A stretch of DNA of 31,398 nucleotides from an uncultured Devosia sp. (GTDB taxonomy: Bacteria; Pseudomonadota; Alphaproteobacteria; Rhizobiales; Devosiaceae). Below are positions 7,276 through 14,319 of the stretch, one piece after another. The DNA lies in assembly GCF_946479885.1 (NCBI RefSeq), contig NZ_CAMLHM010000047.1:1-31398 (forward strand), in the 5' to 3' direction. Position numbers and translations under genes: made by a program. Under the pieces are notes generated by a model. It was not told the DNA's origin and searched no databases. It saw only the letters and a list, made by a program, of their open reading frames with translations. The first letter of the stretch is position 1, and every line of letters starts with the position of its first letter.

Positions 7276-7323
7276 CTCGCGATTGGCTTTCCCGGCGCGG
7301 TCAGGCTGCCGTTGCACAAGCTG
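7276..7323 (+). pseudogene. decayed duplicate of the Nudix gene 3' end
   Basis: The stretch repeats 6974-7021 (about 42/48 identical). Translated in the matching frame it gives RLAIGFPGAVRLPLHKL against DLAAGFPGAVKLPLHKL in the Nudix protein. There is no start codon, Nudix box or stop at the matching place, so it is a remnant of a duplication across the DUF6500 gene, or a mobile short repeat captured at a gene end. Confidence 0.65.
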
Positions 7324-7340
7324 TTCCAGGTGTTTGAGTG

Positions 7341-7426
7341 GACCTCATCCCGAGCCTGTCGAAGGACGAGGTCGTTGCAAGATCGGCGTGCCCGACCTCG
7401 TGGTTCGACAGGCTCACCATGAGGTC
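7341..7426. repeat. 86-bp palindromic element (family D)
   Basis: Two 34-nt arms (7341-7374 and 7393-7426) pair with only five mismatches, around an 18-nt loop. The arms carry GAGCCTGTCGAA / TTCGACAGGCTC and GACCTCAT / ATGAGGTC. TTCGACAGGCTCACCATGAGG-type elements are common in alphaproteobacterial intergenic regions as I recall them. A related element lies at 14183-14304. Confidence 0.75.
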
Positions 7427-7539
7427 TCAGGTCGATCGCGCTCAACCGCACGCCCTGTCGAATTCCGACCTGCGCCTTCGTCGTAAGGACGGAGCGACCG
7501 GCAACCGCGCGGCCGCGAACCGATGGAAGGAAACGGATC

Positions 7540-8145
7540 ATGGCTTCGACAGTGCTCTACATGTCCATGTCCCTCGATGGCTTCATCACCGGCCCCAATG
7601 TGCGGCCGGACAATGGCCTGGGTGATGGCGGCGAGCGGCTGCATGAATGGATTTTTCCCGGTGCCGAGGGCGACGATTTCGACGCCGCCGTGGCGCGGCT
7701 CAAAGGCGTGAACCAGCAGATCTACGACGAGATGATGGCCACTGGCGCCGTGATCGCCGGCCGCGCGACCTTCGAACCTGCCGGTGGCTGGCGGGGCAAC
7801 CACCATGACGGCGTGCCGATCTATATCCTCAGCCGCCACAAGGCGCCCGATTGGGCGGCGAACTGGCCGCTGGTGCATTATGTGAGCGATCTCGCCTTTG
7901 CCGTCGACGCGGCCAAACGCGCCGCTGGGGACCGCAATGTGATGGTGCATGGCTCGGGTATCGTGCAGCGCGGCTTACCCGCCGGGTTGATCGATGAGCT
8001 CGAAATCCACCTGGTGCCAGTGCTGCTGGGGGGCGGGACGCGGCTCTTCGAGCATCTGGGCGTAGAGCAGCGCGAGCTGGAGCGGGTTAGGGTGCTCGAA
8101 GGCGAAGGTGGTGTGACGCACCTGCGCTTCCGCGTTCGCCACTAG
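7540..8145 (+). CDS. dihydrofolate-reductase/RibD-C family reductase
   Basis: The 201-residue protein belongs to the RibD C-terminal/DHFR-like superfamily of NADPH-dependent reductases. It starts with the typical strand VLYMSMSLDGFITGP, followed by an inserted loop with NGLGDGGERLHEW. The GAVIAGRATFEPAGGW segment and the C-terminal DELEIHLVPVLLGGGTRLFE motif are diagnostic. Proteins of this group are often called YwjB- or YyaP-like, and their substrate is usually unknown; a pterin or other heterocycle is possible. The start ATG 7540 follows GGAAGGAAAC. Its stop TAG and the stop of the opposing TPR gene share the palindrome CTAG, so the two genes converge with a 4-nt overlap. Confidence 0.9.
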   Translation: MASTVLYMSMSLDGFITGPNVRPDNGLGDGGERLHEWIFPGAEGDDFDAAVARLKGVNQQIYDEMMATGAVIAGRATFEPAGGWRGNHHDGVPIYILSRHKAPDWAANWPLVHYVSDLAFAVDAAKRAAGDRNVMVHGSGIVQRGLPAGLIDELEIHLVPVLLGGGTRLFEHLGVEQRELERVRVLEGEGGVTHLRFRVRH

Positions 8146-8570
8146 GGCGCGGCGTCGATGGCGGCCTTGAGTTCGAGATATTCTTCGCACGTCGTGCCGC
8201 AGATGCTCTCGACCACCGCCAGCCGCTCTTTGGCCTTGTCCAACGCGCCGGTCAGCACATAGAGCTCGCCCAGATATTCATTGGCGCCCAGATGCTGCGG
8301 GGCGATGCCGAGCGCCTTGAGGTAGAAACCCTCGGCATTGCGGTAGTCGCCGGTATGGCGCAGCACATAGGCCAGCAGATTGAGGGCGTCGGGATCGTTG
8401 GGCTGGTCGGCAACGATGCGCTTGAGCACCGGCAAGGCGGCGGTCCAGTTCTCATTGGCGATCAGTGCCTGTGCATCGCTGAGATTGTCGCCGGTGCCGG
8501 TATCCACCGCTGCCACGGGCGCGGCGAGAGCCAGAATGGCAAGCAGAACGGCGAGCGTACGGGTGAGCAT
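8142..8570 (-). CDS. secreted TPR-repeat protein
   Basis: The 142-residue product has a Sec-type signal peptide (MLTRTLAVLLAILALAAPVAA, cleavage probable after VAA), so it is periplasmic. The mature part holds about three tetratricopeptide-like helix pairs: SDAQALIANENWTAALPVLKRIV, PDALNLLAYVLRHTGDYRNAEGFYLKAL and HLGANEYLGELYVLTGALDKAKERL. A short tail has a CGTTC cysteine pair. Such proteins act as protein-protein adaptors; the partner is unknown. The start at 8570 has an excellent ribosome binding site (GGAGG, 5 nt upstream), which rules out the longer frame. It overlaps the reductase gene at the shared CTAG. Confidence 0.88.
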   Translation of the reverse strand: MLTRTLAVLLAILALAAPVAAVDTGTGDNLSDAQALIANENWTAALPVLKRIVADQPNDPDALNLLAYVLRHTGDYRNAEGFYLKALGIAPQHLGANEYLGELYVLTGALDKAKERLAVVESICGTTCEEYLELKAAIDAAP

Positions 8571-8640
8571 GGTGACCTCCAATGGCCGGTAAGGCTTGGC
8601 TCCGGCCGTGCGACAAGCCAATGACCCCTGTGCACAAGTC

Positions 8641-8649
8641 TGTGGATAA
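8641..8649 (-). promoter_or_regulatory. DnaA-box sequence next to a parS-like site
   Basis: TGTGGATAA is the reverse complement of TTATCCACA, the perfect strong DnaA-box consensus. A second TGTGCACAA, one mismatch from the box, lies about 10 nt upstream. A single nine-base match can occur by chance, but its abutment to the parS-like site makes it worth recording. Confidence 0.45.
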
Positions 8650-8650
8650 G

Positions 8651-8666
8651 TGTTTCACGTGAATCC
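8651..8666 (+). promoter_or_regulatory. parS-like ParB-binding site 1
   Basis: TGTTTCACGTGAATCC matches the ParB site consensus TGTTTCACGTGAAACA at 14 of 16 positions, with an intact left half and central CACGTG. It lies in the 123-bp gap between the TPR gene and cfa. ParB/parS is the chromosome segregation system, and its sites cluster near the origin. Binding is inferred. Confidence 0.55.
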
Positions 8667-8693
8667 GTGCAATCCGTCGCGACGCTCGCCGCC

Positions 8694-9857
8694 TCAGCGG
8701 ATGCTGGCATAGCCGCCGGGCACGCCGCCGGGCGACAGCACCACCTGCCACAGGCAAATATTGCGGGCGCGGAACATGGCAGCGAAGCTGCTGAGATAGT
8801 AGCGCCACATCCGGCCGAAGCGCTCGTCGTACTTTTCGCCCGCCAATCGGGGCCATGCCGCGTCGAAGCGGTCGCGCCAGGCCATCAGCGTGCGGTCGTA
8901 ATCGGCGCCGAAATTGTGCCAGTCCTCCATCACGAAGACACCCTCGATGGCCTTGCCGATCTGGGCGATCGAGGGCAGCATGCCATTGGGAAAGATGTAT
9001 TTTTCGCTCCAAGGATCGCCATGCGTGGTCGAGCTGTGGCCGCCGATGGTGTGAAGCAGGAAGAGCCCGTCAGGCCTGAGCAGGCTGGCCGCTTTCTCGA
9101 AATAGCTGCGATAATTCTTGTAGCCGACATGCTCGAACATGCCGATCGAGACGATGCGGTCGAACTGCCCGTCGAGCGCCTGGTAGTCGAGCAGGCGCGT
9201 TTCGACCGGGAGGCCCATGGTGCGCTCATTGGCCAGGGCCGCCTGCTCCTTGCTGACAGTGACCCCGAGGCCCGAAACGCCGTAGCGCTCGGCGGCGAAT
9301 TTGAGGAACCCGCCCCAGCCCGAACCGATATCGAGAATATGCATCCCCGGCTCGAGCCCGAGCTTGCGGCAGACCAGGTCGAGCTTGGCCTCCTGCGCCC
9401 CGTCGAGCGTATCGGCGTCCTTCCAGTAGCCGCAGGAATAGATCATGCGGCGATCGAGCATGGCGGCATAAAGGTCATTGCCGATATCGTAGTGCCTTTC
9501 GCCCACTTCGGTGACGCGCAGGCGCTGCAGGTTGAGCAGCCGGCCGCGGGCAACGCTCCATATCTCGGCCAGGTCCTTGGGAAAGGCATCCTGGATATGG
9601 CCGCTGACGACGCGAAACAGGAACTGGTCAAGCGCTGCCGCGTCCCACCAGCCATCCATATAGCTCTCGCCCAGCCCGAGCGTGCCGTCGCGCAAGACGC
9701 GGGCCCAGAGCCGATCATTGTGGACCTGCGGATCCCACGCATTGGGGCCGTTGAGGACGACACCACTACGCTCCAGCTGACCCACGACAAAACGCTTGGC
9801 TGATTCAGACATGGCAGCAGCAATGATCTGTTCGCGATAGGCAGAGCTTAGACCCAT
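8694..9857 (-). CDS. cfa: cyclopropane-fatty-acyl-phospholipid synthase
   Basis: This enzyme adds a methylene group from S-adenosylmethionine to unsaturated acyl chains of membrane phospholipids, usually on entry into stationary phase or under acid stress. The 387-residue protein aligns with E. coli Cfa over its whole length from memory: SLGLGESYMDGWW-type segment (residues about 58-71), HYDIGNDLY, YSCGYW with catalytic-site Cys142, the SAM-binding motif ILDIGSGWGG at 174-183, the MFEHVG bicarbonate/active-site segment, and MEDWHNFGADYDRTLMAW near the C-terminus. It is peripheral to the membrane. ATG 9857 was chosen; ATG 9812 (MSESAKRF) is a good alternative because neither has a clear ribosome binding site. 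An inverted repeat ATCGTC-GATT-GACGAT overlaps the chosen start. Confidence 0.95.
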   Translation of the reverse strand: MGLSSAYREQIIAAAMSESAKRFVVGQLERSGVVLNGPNAWDPQVHNDRLWARVLRDGTLGLGESYMDGWWDAAALDQFLFRVVSGHIQDAFPKDLAEIWSVARGRLLNLQRLRVTEVGERHYDIGNDLYAAMLDRRMIYSCGYWKDADTLDGAQEAKLDLVCRKLGLEPGMHILDIGSGWGGFLKFAAERYGVSGLGVTVSKEQAALANERTMGLPVETRLLDYQALDGQFDRIVSIGMFEHVGYKNYRSYFEKAASLLRPDGLFLLHTIGGHSSTTHGDPWSEKYIFPNGMLPSIAQIGKAIEGVFVMEDWHNFGADYDRTLMAWRDRFDAAWPRLAGEKYDERFGRMWRYYLSSFAAMFRARNICLWQVVLSPGGVPGGYASIR

Positions 9858-9951
9858 CGTCGATTGACGATCAACCGTTTGTTGGTGAACCCGTCATATC
9901 GCGTTAACCAGTGCCTCATATTGGTCATGGTGCGCTGTCAGCGGATGAGTG

Positions 9952-10590
9952 ATGCGACAATCTGGCGAACTGATCCAGTGGAACAATAAGGGCGGTTACG
10001 GCTTCGTGCGCGATGACACGGGGCGGGACTACTATGTCCATATTTCCAGCATTACCGGCGGCCGTCCGCGCCTGGGTGATCGGCTGACCTTTGACACGGG
10101 CACCGGCCGCAAGGGGCGCCCCTCGGCCGTGGCCGTGACCATAACGGCGACCACCCCCGCGCCGCGCCCGGCAACGACATTGCGCGAGGTCAAGCAACCC
10201 GCCGCCGGCGTCTCGCGCTACAAGCTGGGCCTGCGCACGGCGGCGGCGACACTGATGACGCTGCTGATCCTCTGGGCCATTGCCACTGACCGGGCGCCGC
10301 AATGGATCGGCCTGCTCTATGCCGCCATGGGCGCCGGTTCGGCTTTGCTCTATCGCTTCGACAAGCTCTATGCGCTGACCGGCAAATACCGGGTCAGCGA
10401 GAATAACCTGCATGTCGTCGACCTCAGCTTCGGCATAATCGGCGGTCTCGCCGCGCAGGAAGTCTATCGCCACAAGACGGTCAAGCCGCGCTTCGTCGCC
10501 ACCACCTGGGGCATCGCCCTGCTGCACACGCTGGGCCTGGCGGCGCTGGCCTTTGGCTGGCTCGGGGCGCTGTTGGGGATGGCGGGGTAG
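9952..10590 (+). CDS. cold-shock domain / DUF1294 fusion membrane protein
   Basis: Residues 1-65 form a cold-shock domain variant: SGELIQWNNKGGYGFVRDDTGRDYYVHISSI contains both RNP-like motifs (GYGFV and YYVHI). A Pro/Ala/Arg-rich linker follows to about residue 85. The C-terminal half is a DUF1294 membrane domain with four hydrophobic segments and the family pattern YRFDKLYALTGKYRVSENNLHVVDLSFGIIGGLAAQEVYRHKT. DUF1294 proteins with a CSD are a known architecture, so an RNA- or DNA-binding head is held at the inner membrane; its role is not known. A GTG at 9949 immediately precedes the ATG. The gene is divergent from cfa, with about 95 bp between them. Confidence 0.88.
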   Translation: MRQSGELIQWNNKGGYGFVRDDTGRDYYVHISSITGGRPRLGDRLTFDTGTGRKGRPSAVAVTITATTPAPRPATTLREVKQPAAGVSRYKLGLRTAAATLMTLLILWAIATDRAPQWIGLLYAAMGAGSALLYRFDKLYALTGKYRVSENNLHVVDLSFGIIGGLAAQEVYRHKTVKPRFVATTWGIALLHTLGLAALAFGWLGALLGMAG

Positions 10591-10599
10591 GAACTGATC

Positions 10600-10755
10600 T
10601 CGCAGTCGTCTCCCTCCCCCTTGTGGGGAGGGATCAAGGGTGGGGGTGAGTCCCGCCCACTAGACTCGCGGAGAGACACCCCCACCCTGCTCGATCACGG
10701 ACTTAGCTCACGCTAAGTCCTATCTCGCTTCCCTCCCCACAAGGGGGAGGGTGGG
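10600..10755. repeat. palindromic repeat, family A, copy 2
   Basis: The element opens with CTCCCTCCCCCTTGTGGGGA and closes with the inverse TCCCTCCCCACAAGGGGGAG. It contains the ATCAAGGGTGGGGGTG / ACCCCCACCCTG inner arms and a small GACTTAG-CTCACG-CTAAGTC hairpin. Positions 10678-10755 are identical over 78 bp to 12243-12320, in direct orientation on the other side of aceA. Confidence 0.88.
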
Positions 10756-10788
10756 GCCGGTGGCCGGAAGAGACGGACCACCTGCCCC

Positions 10789-12084
10789 TCAGTGGAACTG
10801 CGCCGTTTCCGTGCTTTCGCCCATGGCCGTGGTCGCGCTCTTGCCTTCGCTGACGGCCAGGGAAACCGCGTCGAAATAGCTGGTGCCGACTTCGCGCTGG
10901 TGGCGGACGGCCGAGAAGCCGTGCTTTTCGGCGGCGAATTCGGCCTGTTGCAAGCGAGAATAACCCGCCATGCCATCGGCCTTATAGGCGCGGGCCAGTT
11001 CGAACGTGGTGAGGCTGAGATTGTGGAAGCCCGCCAGCGTGATGAACTGGTATTTGTAGCCCATGGCGGCGATTTCGCGCTGGAATGCGGCCATCGCGGC
11101 CTCGTCCATATGCTTGGCCCAGTTGAAGCTGGGCGAGCAATTATAGGCCAGCATCTGTTCCGGATGCACCTTGCGCACCGCTTCGGCGAATTTCCGCGCC
11201 TCGGCCAGGTCGGGCTTACTGGTTTCGCACCAGATCAGGTCGGCATAGGGCGCATAGGCAATGCCGCGGGCGATGGCCGCGTCGATACCGCCCTTGAGTT
11301 TGTAGAAGCCTTCGGGCGTGCGCTCGTCGGTGACGAAGGGCGCGTCATAGGGATCGATATCCGAGGTGATCAGCCGCGCCGCTTCCGCATCGGTGCGCGC
11401 CATGATCAGCGTCGGCACGCCCATGACATCGGCCGCGAGCCGCGCGGCATTGAGGGTCCGGATGAACTGGGATGTCGGCACCAGCACCTTGCCGCCCAGA
11501 TGGCCGCATTTCTTCTCTGATGCGAGCTGATCCTCGAAATGCACCGCGGCGGCGCCGGCTTCGATCATCGCCTTCATCAATTCGAACGCATTGAGCGCCC
11601 CGCCGAAGCCGGCTTCCGCATCGGCGATGATGGGGACGAAGAAGTCGAGATCGGTCGTGGCCACGCCATCGGCCTGTTCCATGCTCTGAATCTGGTCGGC
11701 GCGCTGCAGTGCCTTGTTGATGCGCTTGACCACCGATGGGACGCTGTCGACGGGGTAGAGGCTCTGGTCTGGATACATATTGCCCGAACTATTGGCGTCG
11801 GCCGCCACCTGCCAGCCGCTGAGATAGATGGCCTTGAGCCCGGCCTTGACCTGCTGCACCGCCTGATTGCCGGTGAAGGTGCCCAATGTGGGCACGAAAT
11901 CCTCGCTGTGCAGCAGCTCCCACAGCCGCTTGGCGCCGTTCTCGGCCAGCGTGTGGCGGATGGGAAGTGAACCCGAGAGGCGCGCGACGTCGGCCTGGCT
12001 ATAGGTGCGGGCAATATTGCGCCAGCGGCTGGGGGCATAGTCGGGGGCGGGGAAGGCGGCGGGCTGATGGGGCTTGTCGAGCAT
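10789..12084 (-). CDS. aceA: isocitrate lyase
   Basis: Isocitrate lyase splits isocitrate into succinate and glyoxylate, the first step of the glyoxylate bypass needed for growth on acetate or fatty acids. The 431-residue length is typical of the bacterial enzyme. Seen features include [46 protein letters not shown] with the catalytic KKCGH loop (C193, H195), and CSPSFNW plus the C-terminal lid region. ATG 12084 is set by GAGGAG 6-7 nt upstream; the open frame further upstream is repeat DNA. Malate synthase is not in the window. Regulation by the divergent ScfR-type gene, 0.7 kb away, is likely by analogy with RamB control of icl in other bacteria. Confidence 0.97.
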   Translation of the reverse strand: MLDKPHQPAAFPAPDYAPSRWRNIARTYSQADVARLSGSLPIRHTLAENGAKRLWELLHSEDFVPTLGTFTGNQAVQQVKAGLKAIYLSGWQVAADANSSGNMYPDQSLYPVDSVPSVVKRINKALQRADQIQSMEQADGVATTDLDFFVPIIADAEAGFGGALNAFELMKAMIEAGAAAVHFEDQLASEKKCGHLGGKVLVPTSQFIRTLNAARLAADVMGVPTLIMARTDAEAARLITSDIDPYDAPFVTDERTPEGFYKLKGGIDAAIARGIAYAPYADLIWCETSKPDLAEARKFAEAVRKVHPEQMLAYNCSPSFNWAKHMDEAAMAAFQREIAAMGYKYQFITLAGFHNLSLTTFELARAYKADGMAGYSRLQQAEFAAEKHGFSAVRHQREVGTSYFDAVSLAVSEGKSATTAMGESTETAQFH

Positions 12085-12135
12085 TTGTGTCTCCTCAGGG
12101 TATGGCTTCGCCGGTCCGGTGGGCCGGCTGTTTGG

Positions 12136-12151
12136 TGATTCACGTGGAACA
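12136..12151 (-). promoter_or_regulatory. parS-like ParB-binding site 2
   Basis: On the minus strand TGTTCCACGTGAATCA matches the ParB consensus TGTTTCACGTGAAACA at 14 of 16 positions. It lies about 50 bp upstream of the aceA start, between gene and repeat, and 3.5 kb from site 1. Functionality is inferred. Confidence 0.5.
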
Positions 12152-12166
12152 AAGGGGGCGCAGGAT

Positions 12167-12320
12167 TCGCAGTCGTCTCCCTCCCCATGCGGGGAGGGAT
12201 CAAGGGTGGGGGTGGCCACAGGCACCGGACTCGGGGACAAATACCCCCACCCTGCTCGATCACGGACTTAGCTCACGCTAAGTCCTATCTCGCTTCCCTC
12301 CCCACAAGGGGGAGGGTGGG
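12167..12320. repeat. palindromic repeat, family A, copy 3
   Basis: This is the same element as at 10600-10755: TCGCAGTCGTCTCCCTCCCC opening, GGGGAGGGATCAAGGGTGGG, a variable centre, then a 78-bp segment (12243-12320) identical to 10678-10755. It lies between the aceA promoter region and the 75-residue orphan. A further 8-bp hairpin (CCTCTCCC / GGGAGAGG) follows at 12349-12369. Confidence 0.88.
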
Positions 12321-12387
12321 ATCCGGTGGTGTGACGGGATACGGGGCGCCTCTCCCCCAAAGGGAGAGGTGAAGACGGCTTTGCCGC

Positions 12388-12615
12388 CTACCCCGCAACC
12401 CTCCGGCTGAACGTCGCGGCGATCATGCCGCTGCCGGAGAACAGCTCCGTGCTGCCGTCGCCGCCGACCAGGCTGAACTGATGGCGGCCGATCTTGCCCG
12501 ATATCGCATAGCCCTGGACGTCGAGGCCGCGGGCCTTGAACTGGGCCATGGCTTCACTGGCCGTGGGGGCGATGATGGTCAGGTATTCTTCGCGTTCGCT
12601 GCTGGCAGGGCTCAT
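12388..12615 (-). CDS. 75-residue protein of unknown function, between aceA and its putative regulator
   Basis: I do not recognise a named family. The product begins MSPASSEREEYLTIIAPTAS, has one helix (EAMAQFKARGLD) and then beta-rich sequence: GYAISGKIGRHQFSLVGGDG and LFSGSGMIAATFSRR. It has no signal peptide, membrane helix or cysteine. The layout strand-helix-strands with many glycines suggests a small soluble alpha/beta domain. The gene is real: GAGGAG precedes the ATG by 8 nt and the composition is that of coding sequence. It is on the aceA strand, upstream of aceA, and divergent from the ScfR-type gene, which suggests a link to glyoxylate-cycle control, but this is inference. Confidence 0.75.
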   Translation of the reverse strand: MSPASSEREEYLTIIAPTASEAMAQFKARGLDVQGYAISGKIGRHQFSLVGGDGSTELFSGSGMIAATFSRRVAG

Positions 12616-12637
12616 TCGAAAGTCTCCTCACTTCGTT

Positions 12638-12746
12638 GCTGTAAAGATTTGACAAACGGGAGGAAGATGCAAGAAATAAGCGCAACAGGGCCAGTAAAGC
12701 TGTAAAGCGACGGTCAAGTTTCGTCGACAGAGCTGTAAAGTCTGTC
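12638..12746. promoter_or_regulatory. divergent promoter/operator with repeated GCTGTAAAG motifs
   Basis: GCTGTAAAG occurs exactly at 12638-12646, 12699-12707 and 12732-12740; AGTAAAG at 12693-12699 makes a tandem GTAAAGC pair with 8-nt period. The last copy is framed by perfect 6-nt arms GACAGA (12726-12731) and TCTGTC (12741-12746). TTGACA, a possible -35 box, is at 12650-12655. The most likely reader is the ScfR-type regulator encoded 20 nt downstream. Confidence 0.55.
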
Positions 12747-12764
12747 AAGAAACGTGAGGAGGAG

Positions 12765-14177
12765 ATGATGAACGACGCTGCGGAAATGCAGATCGGCGGC
12801 CGCATCAAGCGATTGCGGCGGCTGCGGAAACTGGCGCAGGCGGACCTCGCCACGGCCTTGGGCATCTCGGCCAGCTACCTCAACCTGATCGAGCACAATC
12901 GGCGCAAGGTGACGGTGCCGCTGCTGTTTTCGATCTCGGGCTATTTCGGCGTCGAGCCGGGCGAGCTGGTCGACAGTGACGAAGGTCGGCTGCTCGGCGA
13001 CCTCATGGAGGCCTTTGGCGACGATATCTTCGCCGATAGCGACGTGACCAATCTCGAAATCCGCGACCTGGCCCAGGCCAATCCGGCGGCGGCGCGGGCC
13101 ATCCTCAAGCTCTATGACCGCTATCGGCTGGTGGCCAAATCCGGCCCCCTGCCGGTGGGGTCGGGTGAGGCCGAGCCCTTTCACCTGGCGACCGACGCGA
13201 TTTCCGATTTCCTGCAGGAAAACGCCAACCACTTCCCGGACCTGGAAGCAGCCGCCGAGCGCATCCGCGCCGATATCGACCATGCCGGCGACAATTTCGA
13301 AGCCGGCCTGCGGACCTATCTGTTCAATGTCTTCGGCGTCGAAATGCGGCTGGCCTCCCTGCCCCATGGCATTGCCCGCCAGCTCGACCAGAAGCGGCAG
13401 GTGCTGCTGGTCTCCGATATCCTGCCGGCTCAATCGGCGCTGTTCCTGGTCGCGCACCAGTTGGGGCAACTGGCCATCGGCAGCGAGATCGACGCGATCA
13501 TCGCTGCTTCCAGCCTGCCCGAGGGCGACGCCCCGGCATTGGCGCGCAATGTGCTCTCCGCCTATTTCGCCGCCGCGCTGGTCATGCCCTATGAGCCGTT
13601 CCTGCGCGCCTGCCGCGACTATCGCTACGATATCGAGCGCCTGGCGCGCCGCTTCGGCGCCAGTTTCGAGCAGGTCTGCCATCGCATGACGACGCTGCAG
13701 CGCAAGGGGGCCTCGGGCATTCCCCTGCATCTGGTGCGGACCGATATTGCCGGCAATATCAGCAAGCGCTTCTCGCTGTCGGGCATCCACATTCCGCGCC
13801 ATTCGGGCGCCTGCCCGCGCTGGAATATCTATTCGGCCTTTCTCAGCCCCGAGCGGATCAACGTGCAGCTCAGCCAGATGCCCGACGGCCAGCGCTATTT
13901 CTGCATCGCCCGCACCATCGCCAAGGGCGATCACCGCTACAATGCGCCGCGCCGCTACATGTCGATTGGGCTGGGCTGCTCGATCCTCCATGCCAAGGAG
14001 ATGATCTATGCCGACGGCATGGACCTGAACGGCGACAGCCAGCTCGTGCCGGTCGGCGTTGGCTGCCGCATCTGCCCGCGGCTCGAATGCGGGCAACGCG
14101 CGCATCCGCCGGCCGATCACCGGTTTCGGCTGGACGAGAACATGCGGCCGGAAAGCCTTTACGCGAGGATGGGATAG
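12765..14177 (+). CDS. ScfR/RamB-type XRE-family regulator of short-chain fatty acid / glyoxylate metabolism
   Basis: The 470-residue protein has an XRE helix-turn-helix at residues about 10-66 (IKRLRRLRKLAQADLATALGI, then SYLNLIEHNRRKVT), a central IrrE/ImmA-like metallopeptidase-fold domain, and the C-terminal short-chain fatty acid regulator domain with conserved cysteines (VGVGCRICPRLECGQRAHPP). The metallopeptidase motif HExxH is degraded to HQLGQ at 231-235, so the domain is probably a ligand sensor, not a protease. RamB, MccR-like and ScfR proteins of this architecture control icl, aceB and propionate genes, often sensing CoA esters. The ribosome binding site AGGAGGAG lies directly before the ATGATG start. 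Its own promoter region carries repeated motifs that suggest autoregulation. Confidence 0.9.
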   Translation: MMNDAAEMQIGGRIKRLRRLRKLAQADLATALGISASYLNLIEHNRRKVTVPLLFSISGYFGVEPGELVDSDEGRLLGDLMEAFGDDIFADSDVTNLEIRDLAQANPAAARAILKLYDRYRLVAKSGPLPVGSGEAEPFHLATDAISDFLQENANHFPDLEAAAERIRADIDHAGDNFEAGLRTYLFNVFGVEMRLASLPHGIARQLDQKRQVLLVSDILPAQSALFLVAHQLGQLAIGSEIDAIIAASSLPEGDAPALARNVLSAYFAAALVMPYEPFLRACRDYRYDIERLARRFGASFEQVCHRMTTLQRKGASGIPLHLVRTDIAGNISKRFSLSGIHIPRHSGACPRWNIYSAFLSPERINVQLSQMPDGQRYFCIARTIAKGDHRYNAPRRYMSIGLGCSILHAKEMIYADGMDLNGDSQLVPVGVGCRICPRLECGQRAHPPADHRFRLDENMRPESLYARMG

Positions 14178-14182
14178 CCAGT

Positions 14183-14304
14183 GCCACGGTTCGAGGCTCG
14201 TGAAGAACTCGCACCTCACCATGAGGGCGACTGCAGACGCGATGCTCCAACAGCCCTCATGGTGAGGCGGGAGCGCAGCGAGCCTCGAACCACGAGGGCG
14301 TGGC
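14183..14304. repeat. 122-bp nested palindromic element (family D-like)
   Basis: Outer arms GGTTCGAGGCTCG (14188-14200) and CGAGCCTCGAACC (14279-14291), and inner arms CCTCACCATGAGGGC (14214-14228) and GCCCTCATGGTGAGG (14253-14267), are perfect inverted repeats. It resembles the element at 7341-7426 (GTTCGA plus CTCACCATGAGG). It begins 6 nt after the ScfR-type gene and may also end that transcript. Confidence 0.75.
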
Positions 14305-14319
14305 GCCAGACGAGTGCGC

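Noticed and set aside
7341..7426. Palindromes as a CRISPR array or tRNA-like genes
   Set aside because: There is no regular repeat-spacer pattern and no cloverleaf with anticodon or CCA end.
12085..12240. N-terminal extension of aceA
   Set aside because: It translates the family-A repeat. The ATG at 12084 has a strong binding site and gives the normal length.
10600..12320. aceA region as an insertion sequence or composite transposon
   Set aside because: The flanking repeats are palindromic intergenic elements without a transposase or target-site duplication.
12714..14222. 502-codon open frame on the minus strand opposite the ScfR-type gene
   Set aside because: It is the antisense shadow of a recognised gene in GC-rich DNA; the translation has no family features.
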